Assembly (NCBI GenBank): GCA_002307725.1
Contig: DBUB01000007.1
Span: 1 to 64,000, forward strand
DNA length: 64,000 bases
Reading direction: 5' to 3'
Source of the DNA: Alphaproteobacteria bacterium UBA1301
GTDB taxonomy: Bacteria > Pseudomonadota > Alphaproteobacteria > Micropepsales > Micropepsaceae
Part shown: positions 35,276-43,592 of the stretch, in pieces
How positions within the stretch are numbered: the stretch's first letter is position 1
Layout of the letters: every line of letters begins with the position of its first letter
The notes under the pieces: model-generated
The model's database searches: none
What the model saw: the letters and a program-made list of their open reading frames with translations, nothing else
What the model was told of the DNA's origin: nothing
Translations under genes and position numbers: made by a program

Positions 35276-36430
35276 ATGCCGATTCGTCCCTATGCCGCCG
35301 CCCGGCGCCATCTGTCGATTACCGACAAGCTCTACGAGGTCAATTGGGGCCTGGTGCTGCTGATCACCATCATCGCCGGCGTTGGTATCGCTATGCAGTA
35401 TTCGGTGGCCGGCGGCCATTGGGATCCGTGGGCCTCCAAGCAGCTCGTCCGGTTCATCATTGGTTTTGTGATGATGATAGTGGCGGCGATGGTCGACATC
35501 CGCGTCTGGATGAACATCGCCTATCCCTTCTATGCGGTGTCGCTGGTGCTGCTCTTGGGCGTGGAGGCGATGGGCATGGCCCATTTGGGTGCCCAGCGCT
35601 GGATTTCGCTCGGCCCGCTCGAACTGCAGCCCTCCGAACCGATGAAGATCGCTATCATCCTGGCGCTGGCCAAGTTCCTGCACGGCCAGAGCGTCGAGGA
35701 CATTGCCAAGCCGGGGCGCCTGTTGATCCCGCTCATTATGATCGGCATGCCAGCGGTGCTGGTGGCGATGCAGCCCAATCTCGGCACCACCATCATCATC
35801 GCACTGGACGGCTGTGCGCTTCTGTTCCTGGCCGGGTTGTCGTGGTGGTGGATTGTGCCGACGCTTACGGCGATGGCGGCCGCCGTGCCGGTGGCCTGGA
35901 GGTACGTGCTGCACGATTACCAGAAGGCCCGGGTGATGACTTTCCTGAACCCGGAATCTGATGCACTGGGGGCGGGCTGGAACATCACCCAGGCCAAGAT
36001 TGCGGTCGGATCGGGCGGAGCGGCGGGCAAGGGCTTCCTGGAAGGCACTCAAAGCCGGCTCAACTTCCTGCCGGAAAAGCAGACCGATTTCATCTGGACC
36101 AATTTTGCCGAGGAATTTGGCTTTGTCGGCTGCACCGCCATGCTGATTCTGTTCGCCGTGGTGCTGGGCTATGGCGTCCAAATCGCGATGAGCGCGCGCA
36201 GCCAGTTTGGCCGGCTGGTGGCCATGGGGGTTTCCCTCAACTTCTTCTTCTACATCATGATCAATGGGCTGATGGTGACGGGACTGATTCCCGTGGTGGG
36301 CATTCCCATGCCGTTGATCTCCTACGGCGGCACTGCGATGCTGGCGGTGATGTTCGGCTTTGGCCTGCTGCTCTCAGTCCATGTGCACCGGCAGGTGGAA
36401 ATACCCCGCCATTCGACCGGAATCATCTGA
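35276..36430 (+). CDS. rodA: RodA, SEDS peptidoglycan glycosyltransferase
   Basis: RodA polymerises lipid II as partner of PBP2. The 384-residue protein has about ten membrane segments and the SEDS signatures. These are LGAQRWISLGPLELQPSEPMKIAIILALAKFL, FLNPESDALGAGWNITQAKIAVGSGG and FLPEKQTDFIWTNFAEEFGFVG. The PSE segment and the late ISYGGT motif are intact. It closes the cell-shape operon, and a tRNA gene follows 121 bases on. Confidence 0.96.
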   Translation: MPIRPYAAARRHLSITDKLYEVNWGLVLLITIIAGVGIAMQYSVAGGHWDPWASKQLVRFIIGFVMMIVAAMVDIRVWMNIAYPFYAVSLVLLLGVEAMGMAHLGAQRWISLGPLELQPSEPMKIAIILALAKFLHGQSVEDIAKPGRLLIPLIMIGMPAVLVAMQPNLGTTIIIALDGCALLFLAGLSWWWIVPTLTAMAAAVPVAWRYVLHDYQKARVMTFLNPESDALGAGWNITQAKIAVGSGGAAGKGFLEGTQSRLNFLPEKQTDFIWTNFAEEFGFVGCTAMLILFAVVLGYGVQIAMSARSQFGRLVAMGVSLNFFFYIMINGLMVTGLIPVVGIPMPLISYGGTAMLAVMFGFGLLLSVHVHRQVEIPRHSTGII

Positions 36431-36551
36431 AATACCAGAGATTTATGGGGCACCAACGATCCGCCCCCAGAAACCTTCCGCCAGTGTCGATTTGGCGAAA
36501 GTCGCGCATGGACAGGGTGGAATCCCTCTGCTATACGCCCGCCTCCTTTGT

Positions 36552-36627
<76 letters not shown>

Positions 36628-36685
36628 TTGATCTTGCTACGCTTTTCCCGCTTTAGGGTTGGAACAGGTTGGCACGGTCGAGAAC

Positions 36686-37018
36686 TCAGTCGGGAATTTT
36701 CGTTCTCAATTCGAGCTTCTTGATTGCGCTGTCCGCCAACGCCGGGTCGCGGTTGAGGTAGTGCGCGTCCAGGATCGTGGCGACGTCGCGCAAGGAGTGG
36801 CCCGCCAGGGTGGTGATTTCCGGCTGAGTATTGTTGCCTTTGCACAAGTACGCCAAGATCACGGTGTCCTTCAGCAAATGGGCGCAGTACGTCCTATCGT
36901 TGGAGTAGAACTGGAAACATCTCCGGTTCCGCTTATTTATTAGAGTCGATCCAAGAAGTTGTTGTGTCCTGAGAATCGGATGTGATTCTGTTGTTGGCGG
37001 CGATCCTTTTGGGATCAA
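36686..37018 (-). pseudogene. C-terminal remnant of a tyrosine recombinase (integrase)
   Basis: The last 55 residues read QPEITTLAGHSLRDVATILDAHYLNRD and end ALADSAIKKLELRTKIPD. They contain the GHS box and the tyrosine nucleophile region (HYLxRD) of phage-type integrases, with the family's usual C-terminus. The residues before that are poorly conserved. The catalytic-arginine and N-terminal DNA-binding domains, about 300 residues, are absent because btuB occupies that space. The gene points toward tRNA-Lys, 58 bases away. Confidence 0.72.
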
Positions 37019-37135
37019 GCAGAAACTCGTCAGTACACATTGAGCGACATGATGTGCTGTGGACGCGCGACCGCTGCCGATTCAAAAAGGGCAACGGTCG
37101 CGACAACCACAATGGACTGTGGACTACGCACTGCC

Positions 37136-39013
37136 CTACATCTTGGTCTTCACGCCTGCATAGAAGCCGCGGCTTGACCGCAGAAACCCAACGGGGTTCT
37201 GATAGTCTTCATCAAACAGATTGTTGATGCGACCGTAAACCGTGAAATTATCACTGATGTCGTAACTCGCGCCGATATCGGCGGTTGTATAGCCGGACGC
37301 TTTCATGCGCGAGATTGTGAAGGCGCGGTTGCCGTCAATCCACGGCCCAACGGTGAGCACATTCGCGTTAACTGACAACGCCGGTGTGATCTGCCAACGC
37401 GCATCCACGCTGACCTTGTTCTGCGGACGGCGCAGTAATTCGAGATGCGCAATCTCGTCCGTTGCCTTCGTGTAGGTGTAATCCAACCGCAGCGTGACGG
37501 ATTGGACAGGCTGCAAGGTGATAAAGCTCTCGACGCCCTCGGTCTTTGCCTTGCCGATATTGGTATAGGAGGACCAAGTTGCGTTGTTGCCGATCAGGTT
37601 TTTTATGTCGTTGCGGAAATAAGTCGCGCCAAACCGCAGGACATTTTCGAACAGCGGTTGCTCAAAGCCTACATCCCAACCGGTGCTGGTTTCGGGTTTT
37701 AGATCGGGATTGCCGTAGAAGCCGTAGGACGGATAGTCCTGGAACATCTGGCTCAAGGTCGGCACTTTGAAGCCGGTTCCGACACTTGCCTTCAGCTTGG
37801 TTCCTGTTGCCTCGACAATATAGACAGGCGCAACGCGATAGGTCGCCCGGCCGCCAAAATGGTCATTGCCGTCGTAGCGCAGCGAAATCGTGCTGTAGAA
37901 ATTGTCGAACAGGTTCGACTGCAGTTCGGCGTAGCCCGCTGTGAAATTGTTGCTGGCCGAAATCGGCAAGCGGATTTCGTCGCGCTGGTGCTCGAAGCCG
38001 AGGACCAGAAGTTCGCTGTCAGAAAAATGCAGATTTCCTTGCCAATCGACTTTGACGCGATTCCCAGAATAATAGCTTATCCCATTGCTCGGGCTGTTGT
38101 CGGTAGATTTGATGCTGCTGTAGGCGACACCCAGCGTCTGGTCGAGGAAACCGCCGAACAGGACAAGGTGCCCCGTTCCGCGCGTGTAGTATTGCAGGGA
38201 ATCATCCCGGCTTTGGGTCGCCTCAGGATTGCCGCTCCAGTCGTCGCCTGTGAGATGCAGGCGGGAATTCGTATAGCGGCCGACAAAGCCGACGTCGAAA
38301 TTCTCAACGACATCGTAGCCGAGCTTCGTCGACGCCGTAACATTATCATAGCGATCGTCGTTCCGCTTTTCGCCAGGTGCCAAAAGGTCCAGCGGCGTCA
38401 CTGGCGTGGCGTTCGAATGGAAATGCGCGACATTGGCGGCAAAATGAAAACCGCCTGTCGAACCGCTGACACCGCCGTTCTGATTGAAGGTGTCGAACGA
38501 TCCCCCTTCGATACCGGCCGTAAAACGAGCCGGTCCGTTGCCGACCTTTGTGATGATGTTGATCACGCCGCCGATGGCATCGGAGCCATAGAGTCCACTT
38601 TGCGGCCCCCGCAGAACTTCAACCCGATCGATGTCTGGTGTCAGGAACGACCCGAAGTCGAAGGCCGCGTTGGCGCCGCTTGGATCGCCAACATCAATGC
38701 CGTCCACCAGCACCTTGACGTGATTGGAGTTTGTGCCGCGCATAAACACTGATGTCTGACCGCCGGGTCCGCCGGTCTGGACGATATTGAGGCCGGGTAC
38801 ATCCTTCAGCAGATCAGGCAAGGTCTGACTCTGCCGAACGGCTATATCATCGGCCGTGATCACGGTGACGCTGCTTGCAACTTGCGCTTCGGGCGTCGGA
38901 ACGCGCGTCGCCGAGACCACAATGGTTTCGGGCGTGTCAACTGTTGTCGCGGCACTTGAAGAAGCTGCCAGACCGATCAGGCCGACAGTTGAACATAATA
39001 AGGACTTGCGCAT
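37136..39013 (-). CDS. btuB: BtuB-like TonB-dependent vitamin B12 receptor
   Basis: This 625-residue outer-membrane receptor has a signal peptide (LLCSTVGLIGLAASSSAA) and TonB box ETIVVSATRVP. A plug domain (LPDLLKDVPGLNIVQTGGPGGQTSVFMRG...) leads into a 22-strand barrel ending in YAGVKTKM. The plug segment VLVDGIDVGDPSGANAAFDFG and the domain order match BtuB. The identification is much strengthened by the cobalamin riboswitch in its leader. It is the last gene of its transcript; the integrase remnant follows. Import would be driven by TonB-ExbBD encoded elsewhere. Confidence 0.9.
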   Translation of the reverse strand: MRKSLLCSTVGLIGLAASSSAATTVDTPETIVVSATRVPTPEAQVASSVTVITADDIAVRQSQTLPDLLKDVPGLNIVQTGGPGGQTSVFMRGTNSNHVKVLVDGIDVGDPSGANAAFDFGSFLTPDIDRVEVLRGPQSGLYGSDAIGGVINIITKVGNGPARFTAGIEGGSFDTFNQNGGVSGSTGGFHFAANVAHFHSNATPVTPLDLLAPGEKRNDDRYDNVTASTKLGYDVVENFDVGFVGRYTNSRLHLTGDDWSGNPEATQSRDDSLQYYTRGTGHLVLFGGFLDQTLGVAYSSIKSTDNSPSNGISYYSGNRVKVDWQGNLHFSDSELLVLGFEHQRDEIRLPISASNNFTAGYAELQSNLFDNFYSTISLRYDGNDHFGGRATYRVAPVYIVEATGTKLKASVGTGFKVPTLSQMFQDYPSYGFYGNPDLKPETSTGWDVGFEQPLFENVLRFGATYFRNDIKNLIGNNATWSSYTNIGKAKTEGVESFITLQPVQSVTLRLDYTYTKATDEIAHLELLRRPQNKVSVDARWQITPALSVNANVLTVGPWIDGNRAFTISRMKASGYTTADIGASYDISDNFTVYGRINNLFDEDYQNPVGFLRSSRGFYAGVKTKM

Positions 39014-39019
39014 GACATT

Positions 39020-39040
39020 CTCCTGGTTTGATTCCAGGAG
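39020..39040 (-). promoter_or_regulatory. Hairpin sequestering the btuB ribosome site
   Basis: On the minus strand CTCCTGG pairs perfectly with CCAGGAG over a seven-base loop. The second arm contains the AGGAG ribosome-binding site about 7 bases before the start codon. It would hide the site when formed, consistent with translational control by the riboswitch upstream. Confidence 0.6.
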
Positions 39041-39171
39041 TCGACACGCGAAAGCATACGGTCTTTTCTATAGAACATGCCTAACCGAGGCTCCGCGCCA
39101 ACGACTCCGCCTTGTCGTCGCAACGGTTTCCCCCGTTAGTTTCCAGCCATCCTCGACCGAAAACAGGACGA

Positions 39172-39340
39172 CGGCGCAAGGCAAGTCTCCTGGCTCCCGG
39201 CTCTATCGCTCTCGTCCGCCTTCCCAAGGCATCCCGCCTCAGTGGCATTGGGGACGATCGCTCGCCGGTCACAGTTGCGAGGACAGCCGCGGGTTCTCAC
39301 CGCATTCCTTTTGATCCCCTTCGGGAACCCTGCACGCGGC
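39172..39340 (-). promoter_or_regulatory. Cobalamin riboswitch upstream of btuB
   Basis: On the minus strand the conserved blocks appear in order. They are GGGTTCCCGAAGG, GGAATGCGGTGAGAACCCGC, GGCTGTCCTCGCAACTGTGA, AATGCCACTG, GGGAAGGCG, and the B12 box GAGCCAGGAGACTTGCC. The pattern is that of adenosylcobalamin-type riboswitches. The end coordinates are estimates. Binding of cobalamin would turn btuB off. Confidence 0.93.
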
Positions 39341-39487
39341 TCGGAACATAGCCAACCTACCGTGCCGGTCAATCCGCTCAATTTGCTCTGGGGTCGCATT
39401 CTGGCGTTCCGTTGTGTCCAGATCACAGCAACAGCAAAATGCTATTGCTCTGACGCAAATCGCCTATTTTGGAGCATCTGGTCTGGT

Positions 39488-41119
39488 CTATTTGGTCAGC
39501 GCGATCTTTTCCACGCGGGTGTAATCGATCTTGCCGGTGCCAAGTACCGGGATGGCATCGATGTGGATGATACGCTTGGGCACCGCCAGTTCGGACACAC
39601 CGTGATTTTGCGCCCAACCGACCAAATCGATCCGATCAGCGTCGGGGTTGGTGGTCAGCAGCACAATGTGCTCGCCCTTGCGCCCGTCGGGCATCGTGAT
39701 CGCGGCATGAGCGAAGTCGGGCCACAATGCCAACGCGATGTTTTCGACCACCGCCAGCGAAACGGCTTCGCCGCCGATTTTGGCAAACCGCTTCAGCCGC
39801 CCCTTGATCGAAATGAAACCGTCTTCGTCGATATGCACCACGTCGCCGGTATCGTGCCAGCCGTCCTTGGGGGGCTGGATCACGCCAGGCTGGTCGGGCC
39901 GGATATAGCCGAGCATGACGTTCGGCCCCTGGATGAACATGCGCCCGGCGTTGGGAATGCCCTCGACCGGCTCCAGCCGGGCGTCCATGCCGGGCAAGAT
40001 GTGCCCGATTGTGCCGGAGTGGTTGGCTCCCGGCTGATTGATAGCGGCCAGCGGCGAGGCTTCCGTGAGGCCGTAGCCTTCAAGGATTTCGAGCGAACTC
40101 TTACGGTGCAGGAGTTGGCGGGTTTCGTCGCGCACACGCTCGGCGCCGCAAGCCGCAATGCGCAAATTCTTCAGGGCGCCTTCCTCGCCAGCGCGGGCGT
40201 ATTGCGACAGGAACGTGTCGGTGGAAATGAGGATGGTGGCGCCCGTTTCGCGGATCCGCCGCGAGATTTCTTTCGGCTGCAGCGGTGTTGGATGCAGCAC
40301 CGTCTTGAAGCCCACGATCAGTGGCAGGATCACGCCCGTGTTCAAGCCGAAGCAATGGAACATCGGCAGGGCGTTGAACATGACGTCCGTCGCAAACAGG
40401 GGGACGTGTTCGCACGCCTGTTCGATGTTGACGAGGATGTTGAAGTGGGAAAGCGCCACCCCCTTGGGTTCGCCCTCGGTCCCCGAGGTAAACAGGATCA
40501 CGGCCGGATGGTCGTAGGCCGGCTTCTTGCCGGTCAGGTTCGCCCAAACATTGCCGACGAAATGCGAGGCCTTGCCTCCGGTAACGAATGGCGGCGCGAA
40601 CTTGCCCGTCGCCGCAACCGCCTTGTCGAACACCGTCAGATGTTTCCTGACGTCTTCGAGGTAGACGATCTCGGCTTTACTGGAAAGTTCCGCCACCATG
40701 CCGCCGAGCTTGGCCAGGTCGACGAACTTGCGTGCCGTGACGATGCGTTTGACTTTGGCGGTGCGTAACGCGCTGAACACCCCGGCGGCGCCATTGGAGA
40801 AGTTCAGCATCGTCGGCACCCGGCCAAACGCGGAAAGTGCAAAGAACGCAATGACGGTGCCTAAACTGGTAGGCAACATAATGCCGACCGCTTCACCGGG
40901 CGCAGTCCCCTTGCGCAGCGCATGACCCACAGCGAGCGACGCCATAACCAGCATGTCATAGGTCGCTACGGTTTCGTCGCCGTCGACAATCGCCGGGCGG
41001 CTGCCGCCGACCCGCGCCCGCACGTCTACCAACGCCTGGAAAAGTGTTTTGCGCCCGTTCTGCAGATCGATCGGTTTCATTTCTTTGCCGGATACGACAG
41101 CGACAGTTGCTGCTAGCAA
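39488..41119 (-). CDS. AMP-forming acyl-CoA/acyl-ACP synthetase (ANL superfamily)
   Basis: This 543-residue enzyme activates a fatty or other carboxylic acid through an acyl-adenylate. The core motifs are AVILFTSGTEGEPKGVALSH (phosphate-binding loop), YGLTEASPL, WHDTGDVVHIDEDGFISIKGRLKRFAKIGGE and the catalytic lysine region GTGKIDYTR. The sequence is closest in feel to the ligase half of Aas, without its acyltransferase half. The TTG at 41119 abuts the stop of a small upstream frame; ATG 41080 (MKPIDLQNGRK) is the alternative start. It may be cotranscribed with the acetyltransferase gene upstream. Confidence 0.85.
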   Translation of the reverse strand: MLAATVAVVSGKEMKPIDLQNGRKTLFQALVDVRARVGGSRPAIVDGDETVATYDMLVMASLAVGHALRKGTAPGEAVGIMLPTSLGTVIAFFALSAFGRVPTMLNFSNGAAGVFSALRTAKVKRIVTARKFVDLAKLGGMVAELSSKAEIVYLEDVRKHLTVFDKAVAATGKFAPPFVTGGKASHFVGNVWANLTGKKPAYDHPAVILFTSGTEGEPKGVALSHFNILVNIEQACEHVPLFATDVMFNALPMFHCFGLNTGVILPLIVGFKTVLHPTPLQPKEISRRIRETGATILISTDTFLSQYARAGEEGALKNLRIAACGAERVRDETRQLLHRKSSLEILEGYGLTEASPLAAINQPGANHSGTIGHILPGMDARLEPVEGIPNAGRMFIQGPNVMLGYIRPDQPGVIQPPKDGWHDTGDVVHIDEDGFISIKGRLKRFAKIGGEAVSLAVVENIALALWPDFAHAAITMPDGRKGEHIVLLTTNPDADRIDLVGWAQNHGVSELAVPKRIIHIDAIPVLGTGKIDYTRVEKIALTK

Positions 41120-41200
41120 TTACGCCTCCATCACTGCACCATCAGCCACGCATTCATGGCACAGATATCGCTGAACCACGTGCTCTACGGCTTTGATCAT
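41120..41200 (-). CDS. Candidate small protein (26 residues) with strong ribosome site
   Basis: An ATG at 41200 is preceded by GGAGGGAGG, the best ribosome site in this region. The frame reads MIKAVEHVVQRYLCHECVAD and ends VMEA with TAA at 41120-41122. The TTG start of the synthetase gene follows at once (TAATTG). The peptide has a CHEC motif. It could be a genuine small protein or a coupling leader for the synthetase. I know no homologue. Confidence 0.45.
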   Translation of the reverse strand: MIKAVEHVVQRYLCHECVADGAVMEA

Positions 41201-41223
41201 GCCTCCCTCCATACATCCGCCAT

Positions 41224-41739
41224 TCAAACCAGCGATTTTGCGATATGCACGAAGGGGAGATCGATACGAAAACTCGCACTGAAGTTAAGCTGGTGGAAAA
41301 AGCTCAACGCCCGCGCGTTGTCCTGGTCAACAACACCCCAAAACTCCGTGATGCCACGCGTGACGGCGTAGTCTTCGAGCAATTTGTGCATCATGCTACC
41401 TAAGCCGTGCCGTTGCAGGTCCGTACGGACGATTACGGCACATTCGGCGCTTTTCTTAAGGGTGTCCCTGGCAAAGCGCGCGACGGCGACAACCTCGCCT
41501 TTCAAATTCTCCGCGACAAACGCCATATGCTGTTCGTAATCGATCTGAGTGAGCTGCGCTGCGAGCCTCTCCGACAGGCGGCGGATGCTGTTGAGAAAGC
41601 GAAACCGCAAGTCCTCGGCGCTGCACAGAAAGGAAGCCGCAACGAACCTGGGCGCATCGTCGGGACAAACCGGCCGCACCAACAAGCGACTACCGTACCA
41701 ATTGATATGCTGGGACAAGAAGTCCGGATAGGTCGTCAT
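41224..41739 (-). CDS. GNAT acetyltransferase (Pat-like domain)
   Basis: This 171-residue single-domain acetyltransferase begins with a strand and LLVRPVCPDDAPRFVAAS. Motif A covers AECAVIVRTDLQRHGLGSMMHKLLEDYA, and motif B GVVDQDNARALSFFHQL. The arrangement resembles the catalytic half of Pat, which acetylates acyl-CoA synthetases. A synthetase gene lies just downstream on the same strand, so regulation by lysine acetylation is a reasonable inference. There is no visible regulatory domain. A perfect 20-bp palindrome lies 35 bases upstream. Confidence 0.8.
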   Translation of the reverse strand: MTTYPDFLSQHINWYGSRLLVRPVCPDDAPRFVAASFLCSAEDLRFRFLNSIRRLSERLAAQLTQIDYEQHMAFVAENLKGEVVAVARFARDTLKKSAECAVIVRTDLQRHGLGSMMHKLLEDYAVTRGITEFWGVVDQDNARALSFFHQLNFSASFRIDLPFVHIAKSLV

Positions 41740-41773
41740 CGTCTACTCACCGCCACGCAATCTGGATACTACA

Positions 41774-41793
41774 TGCTTGCAACGTTGCAAGCA
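41774..41793. promoter_or_regulatory. Perfect 20-bp palindrome, candidate operator
   Basis: TGCTTGCAACGTTGCAAGCA is fully self-complementary and lies 35 bp upstream of the acetyltransferase start. Its size and symmetry suit a TetR-type repressor. No matching regulator gene is adjacent. The rest of the gap 41740-41935 holds nothing I recognise. Confidence 0.5.
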
Positions 41794-41935
41794 CGCCCTC
41801 TCTGTAGGACACGGCAGCCAGCGCCACACCAGGATGTGGCTTGAATTTCTGCAACACCCAACACTCGACACCCAAACCGGCCAGATCACCCTCTATCCGA
41901 CTGATGAACTTATTTGTCTTTCAGCAGACGACAAT

Positions 41936-42484
41936 TTAGGCGTTCGCCGCGCCATGCCTCGGCACGGCTAAGCCCAGCGCAAGGCCAGCACGCTGGAGCG
42001 CCAGAAGTGCAACGAAAGCAATTCCGTTCACGCTCAGCACATATAGAATGACCTTCGCACTGAAGGCACCTGATCCAGATGGGAGAATCGCTGTGGCCGC
42101 ATAGAGCGAGCCCTCATACGCCGCAAAGGCAATTACAAACGTGCCAAGCGCAGCCTGAACCCAACCTGTTCGGCGCAACATCGATTCCGCTTTGACCGCG
42201 GCGCCTGTCGCCACGAGTGCCGCTATGCCGATGACGGCGCCCCAGGCGAAACTGTCCCAACTTTGCGGATAGTTCAGACAAGTATAGCCAACGATCTGGT
42301 TGGCAGCCCAGTTGACACCCGTCAACACAAAGGCATCACGCCGATTCAAATGGAGCGCAGCGAGTGCCCCAAGCGCCGCAAAGGGCGTGGCGCAGGCGAA
42401 GATGAGGCTGCCGAAAAGCGTCGCCCCAGTGAGGATTGCAATCCAACTGACGCGCCTGATGGTGCTGTTGTCCCGCATCTGCAT
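41936..42484 (-). CDS. btuM: BtuM-like inner-membrane vitamin B12 transporter (candidate)
   Basis: This 182-residue protein has about six hydrophobic segments and no signal peptide. It is the third gene of the riboswitch-controlled nrdAB transcript, starting two bases after the nrdB stop, with a GGGGAGA site seven bases before the ATG. A cysteine at residue 69 sits in GYTCLNYP between membrane segments. BtuM family proteins are solitary S-component-like B12 importers of this size with one invariant loop cysteine that ligates cobalt. Size, cysteine and riboswitch context fit, but I assign the family from memory of its features. It would complete a path with BtuB. Confidence 0.55.
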   Translation of the reverse strand: MQMRDNSTIRRVSWIAILTGATLFGSLIFACATPFAALGALAALHLNRRDAFVLTGVNWAANQIVGYTCLNYPQSWDSFAWGAVIGIAALVATGAAVKAESMLRRTGWVQAALGTFVIAFAAYEGSLYAATAILPSGSGAFSAKVILYVLSVNGIAFVALLALQRAGLALGLAVPRHGAANA

Positions 42485-42486
42485 AT

Positions 42487-43578
42487 CTATATCTCCCCAG
42501 GCTTTGCTACCCGTTCCAGTCTGTCAAACCGCGCCCAAATGCCGTTTTCGCCATCCCATGAACCTTGGCTCGAAGCTTTGGAATATTCGGTGGCGCGCTG
42601 CTCGAAGAAATTGGCGTGTTCCACACCGTTGAGCACTTCCACCAGCCACGGCAAAGGATGAGACTTGATTTGCTCATACCCCGCGTCGGTCTCGCGGAAA
42701 TGTCCGAACAGCACCGGCAATCGTAACTGGGTCAACCTCCAATCGGCAATATATCGAACATAGGACTTGATGTCGCCCGCACGCATACCATCCACCTCAC
42801 CAAGCTCGAAGGCAAGATCGACGAAGCGCTCTTCCAGTCCCACCATGATTTTGGCGACATCCAGAATGTCGTCTCGCACGGAATTTGACAGCGCGCCGGT
42901 TTCGGCGTTCCAGGCATGGAAGAGCTGTATCATGGCTTCGCAATGCAAACTCTCGTCACGTACCGACCACGTCACGATCTGGCCCATGCCCTTCATTTTG
43001 TTGTAGCGCGGGAAGTTGAGAAGCATGGCAAAGCTGGCAAACAGCGCCATGCCTTCGGTGAAGGCGCCGAACATGGCAAGAGTGCGCGAGACATCGGCCA
43101 CCGTGCCGACACCGAAGCTGTGCATGTAATCCGCCTTGTCGCGCATGGCGGCGTAATCGCGGAACGCCTCGAATTCCACTTGCGGCATGCCGAGCGTCTT
43201 CAACAACAGCGCATAGGCGTCGATATGTACCGTCTCCATATTGGTGAAGGCGGCCAGCATCATCTGCACTTCCAAAGGCTGGAAGATCGGCAAATAGCGC
43301 TTCATATAGTTGTCGGAGACTTCCACGTCGGACTGCGTGAAAAAGCGGAAAATCTGGGTGAGCAAATTGCGTTCGTTGTCGCTAACGCGGTCGGAAGCCC
43401 AGTCCTTTACGTCTTCGCCAAGCGGGACTTCCTCGCCCATCCAATGGACCTGCTGCTGACGCTTCCAGAATTCGTACGCCCAGGGATACCGCTCAACGTT
43501 ATAGGCGCCGGAGGCGGTGAGAAGTCCGATGCGGCCGGTCCCGACCAATTCAAGCGGGTTTAAGCGAGAGAGTTCCAT
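42487..43578 (-). CDS. nrdB: Class I ribonucleotide reductase beta subunit
   Basis: This subunit holds the diiron-tyrosyl radical cofactor for oxygen-dependent, B12-independent deoxyribonucleotide synthesis. The 363-residue protein has all metal ligands. Aspartate is in FTQSDVEVSD; glutamate and histidine are in NMETVHIDAYA. The later glutamate is in TEGMALF, and the last pair is in RDESLHCEAM. The radical tyrosine lies four residues after the first histidine, so this is a conventional radical-bearing subunit. It follows nrdA by 14 bases. The C-terminus is charged and extended. Confidence 0.95.
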   Translation of the reverse strand: MELSRLNPLELVGTGRIGLLTASGAYNVERYPWAYEFWKRQQQVHWMGEEVPLGEDVKDWASDRVSDNERNLLTQIFRFFTQSDVEVSDNYMKRYLPIFQPLEVQMMLAAFTNMETVHIDAYALLLKTLGMPQVEFEAFRDYAAMRDKADYMHSFGVGTVADVSRTLAMFGAFTEGMALFASFAMLLNFPRYNKMKGMGQIVTWSVRDESLHCEAMIQLFHAWNAETGALSNSVRDDILDVAKIMVGLEERFVDLAFELGEVDGMRAGDIKSYVRYIADWRLTQLRLPVLFGHFRETDAGYEQIKSHPLPWLVEVLNGVEHANFFEQRATEYSKASSQGSWDGENGIWARFDRLERVAKPGEI

Positions 43579-43592
43579 GGCTGTTGTTCCGG

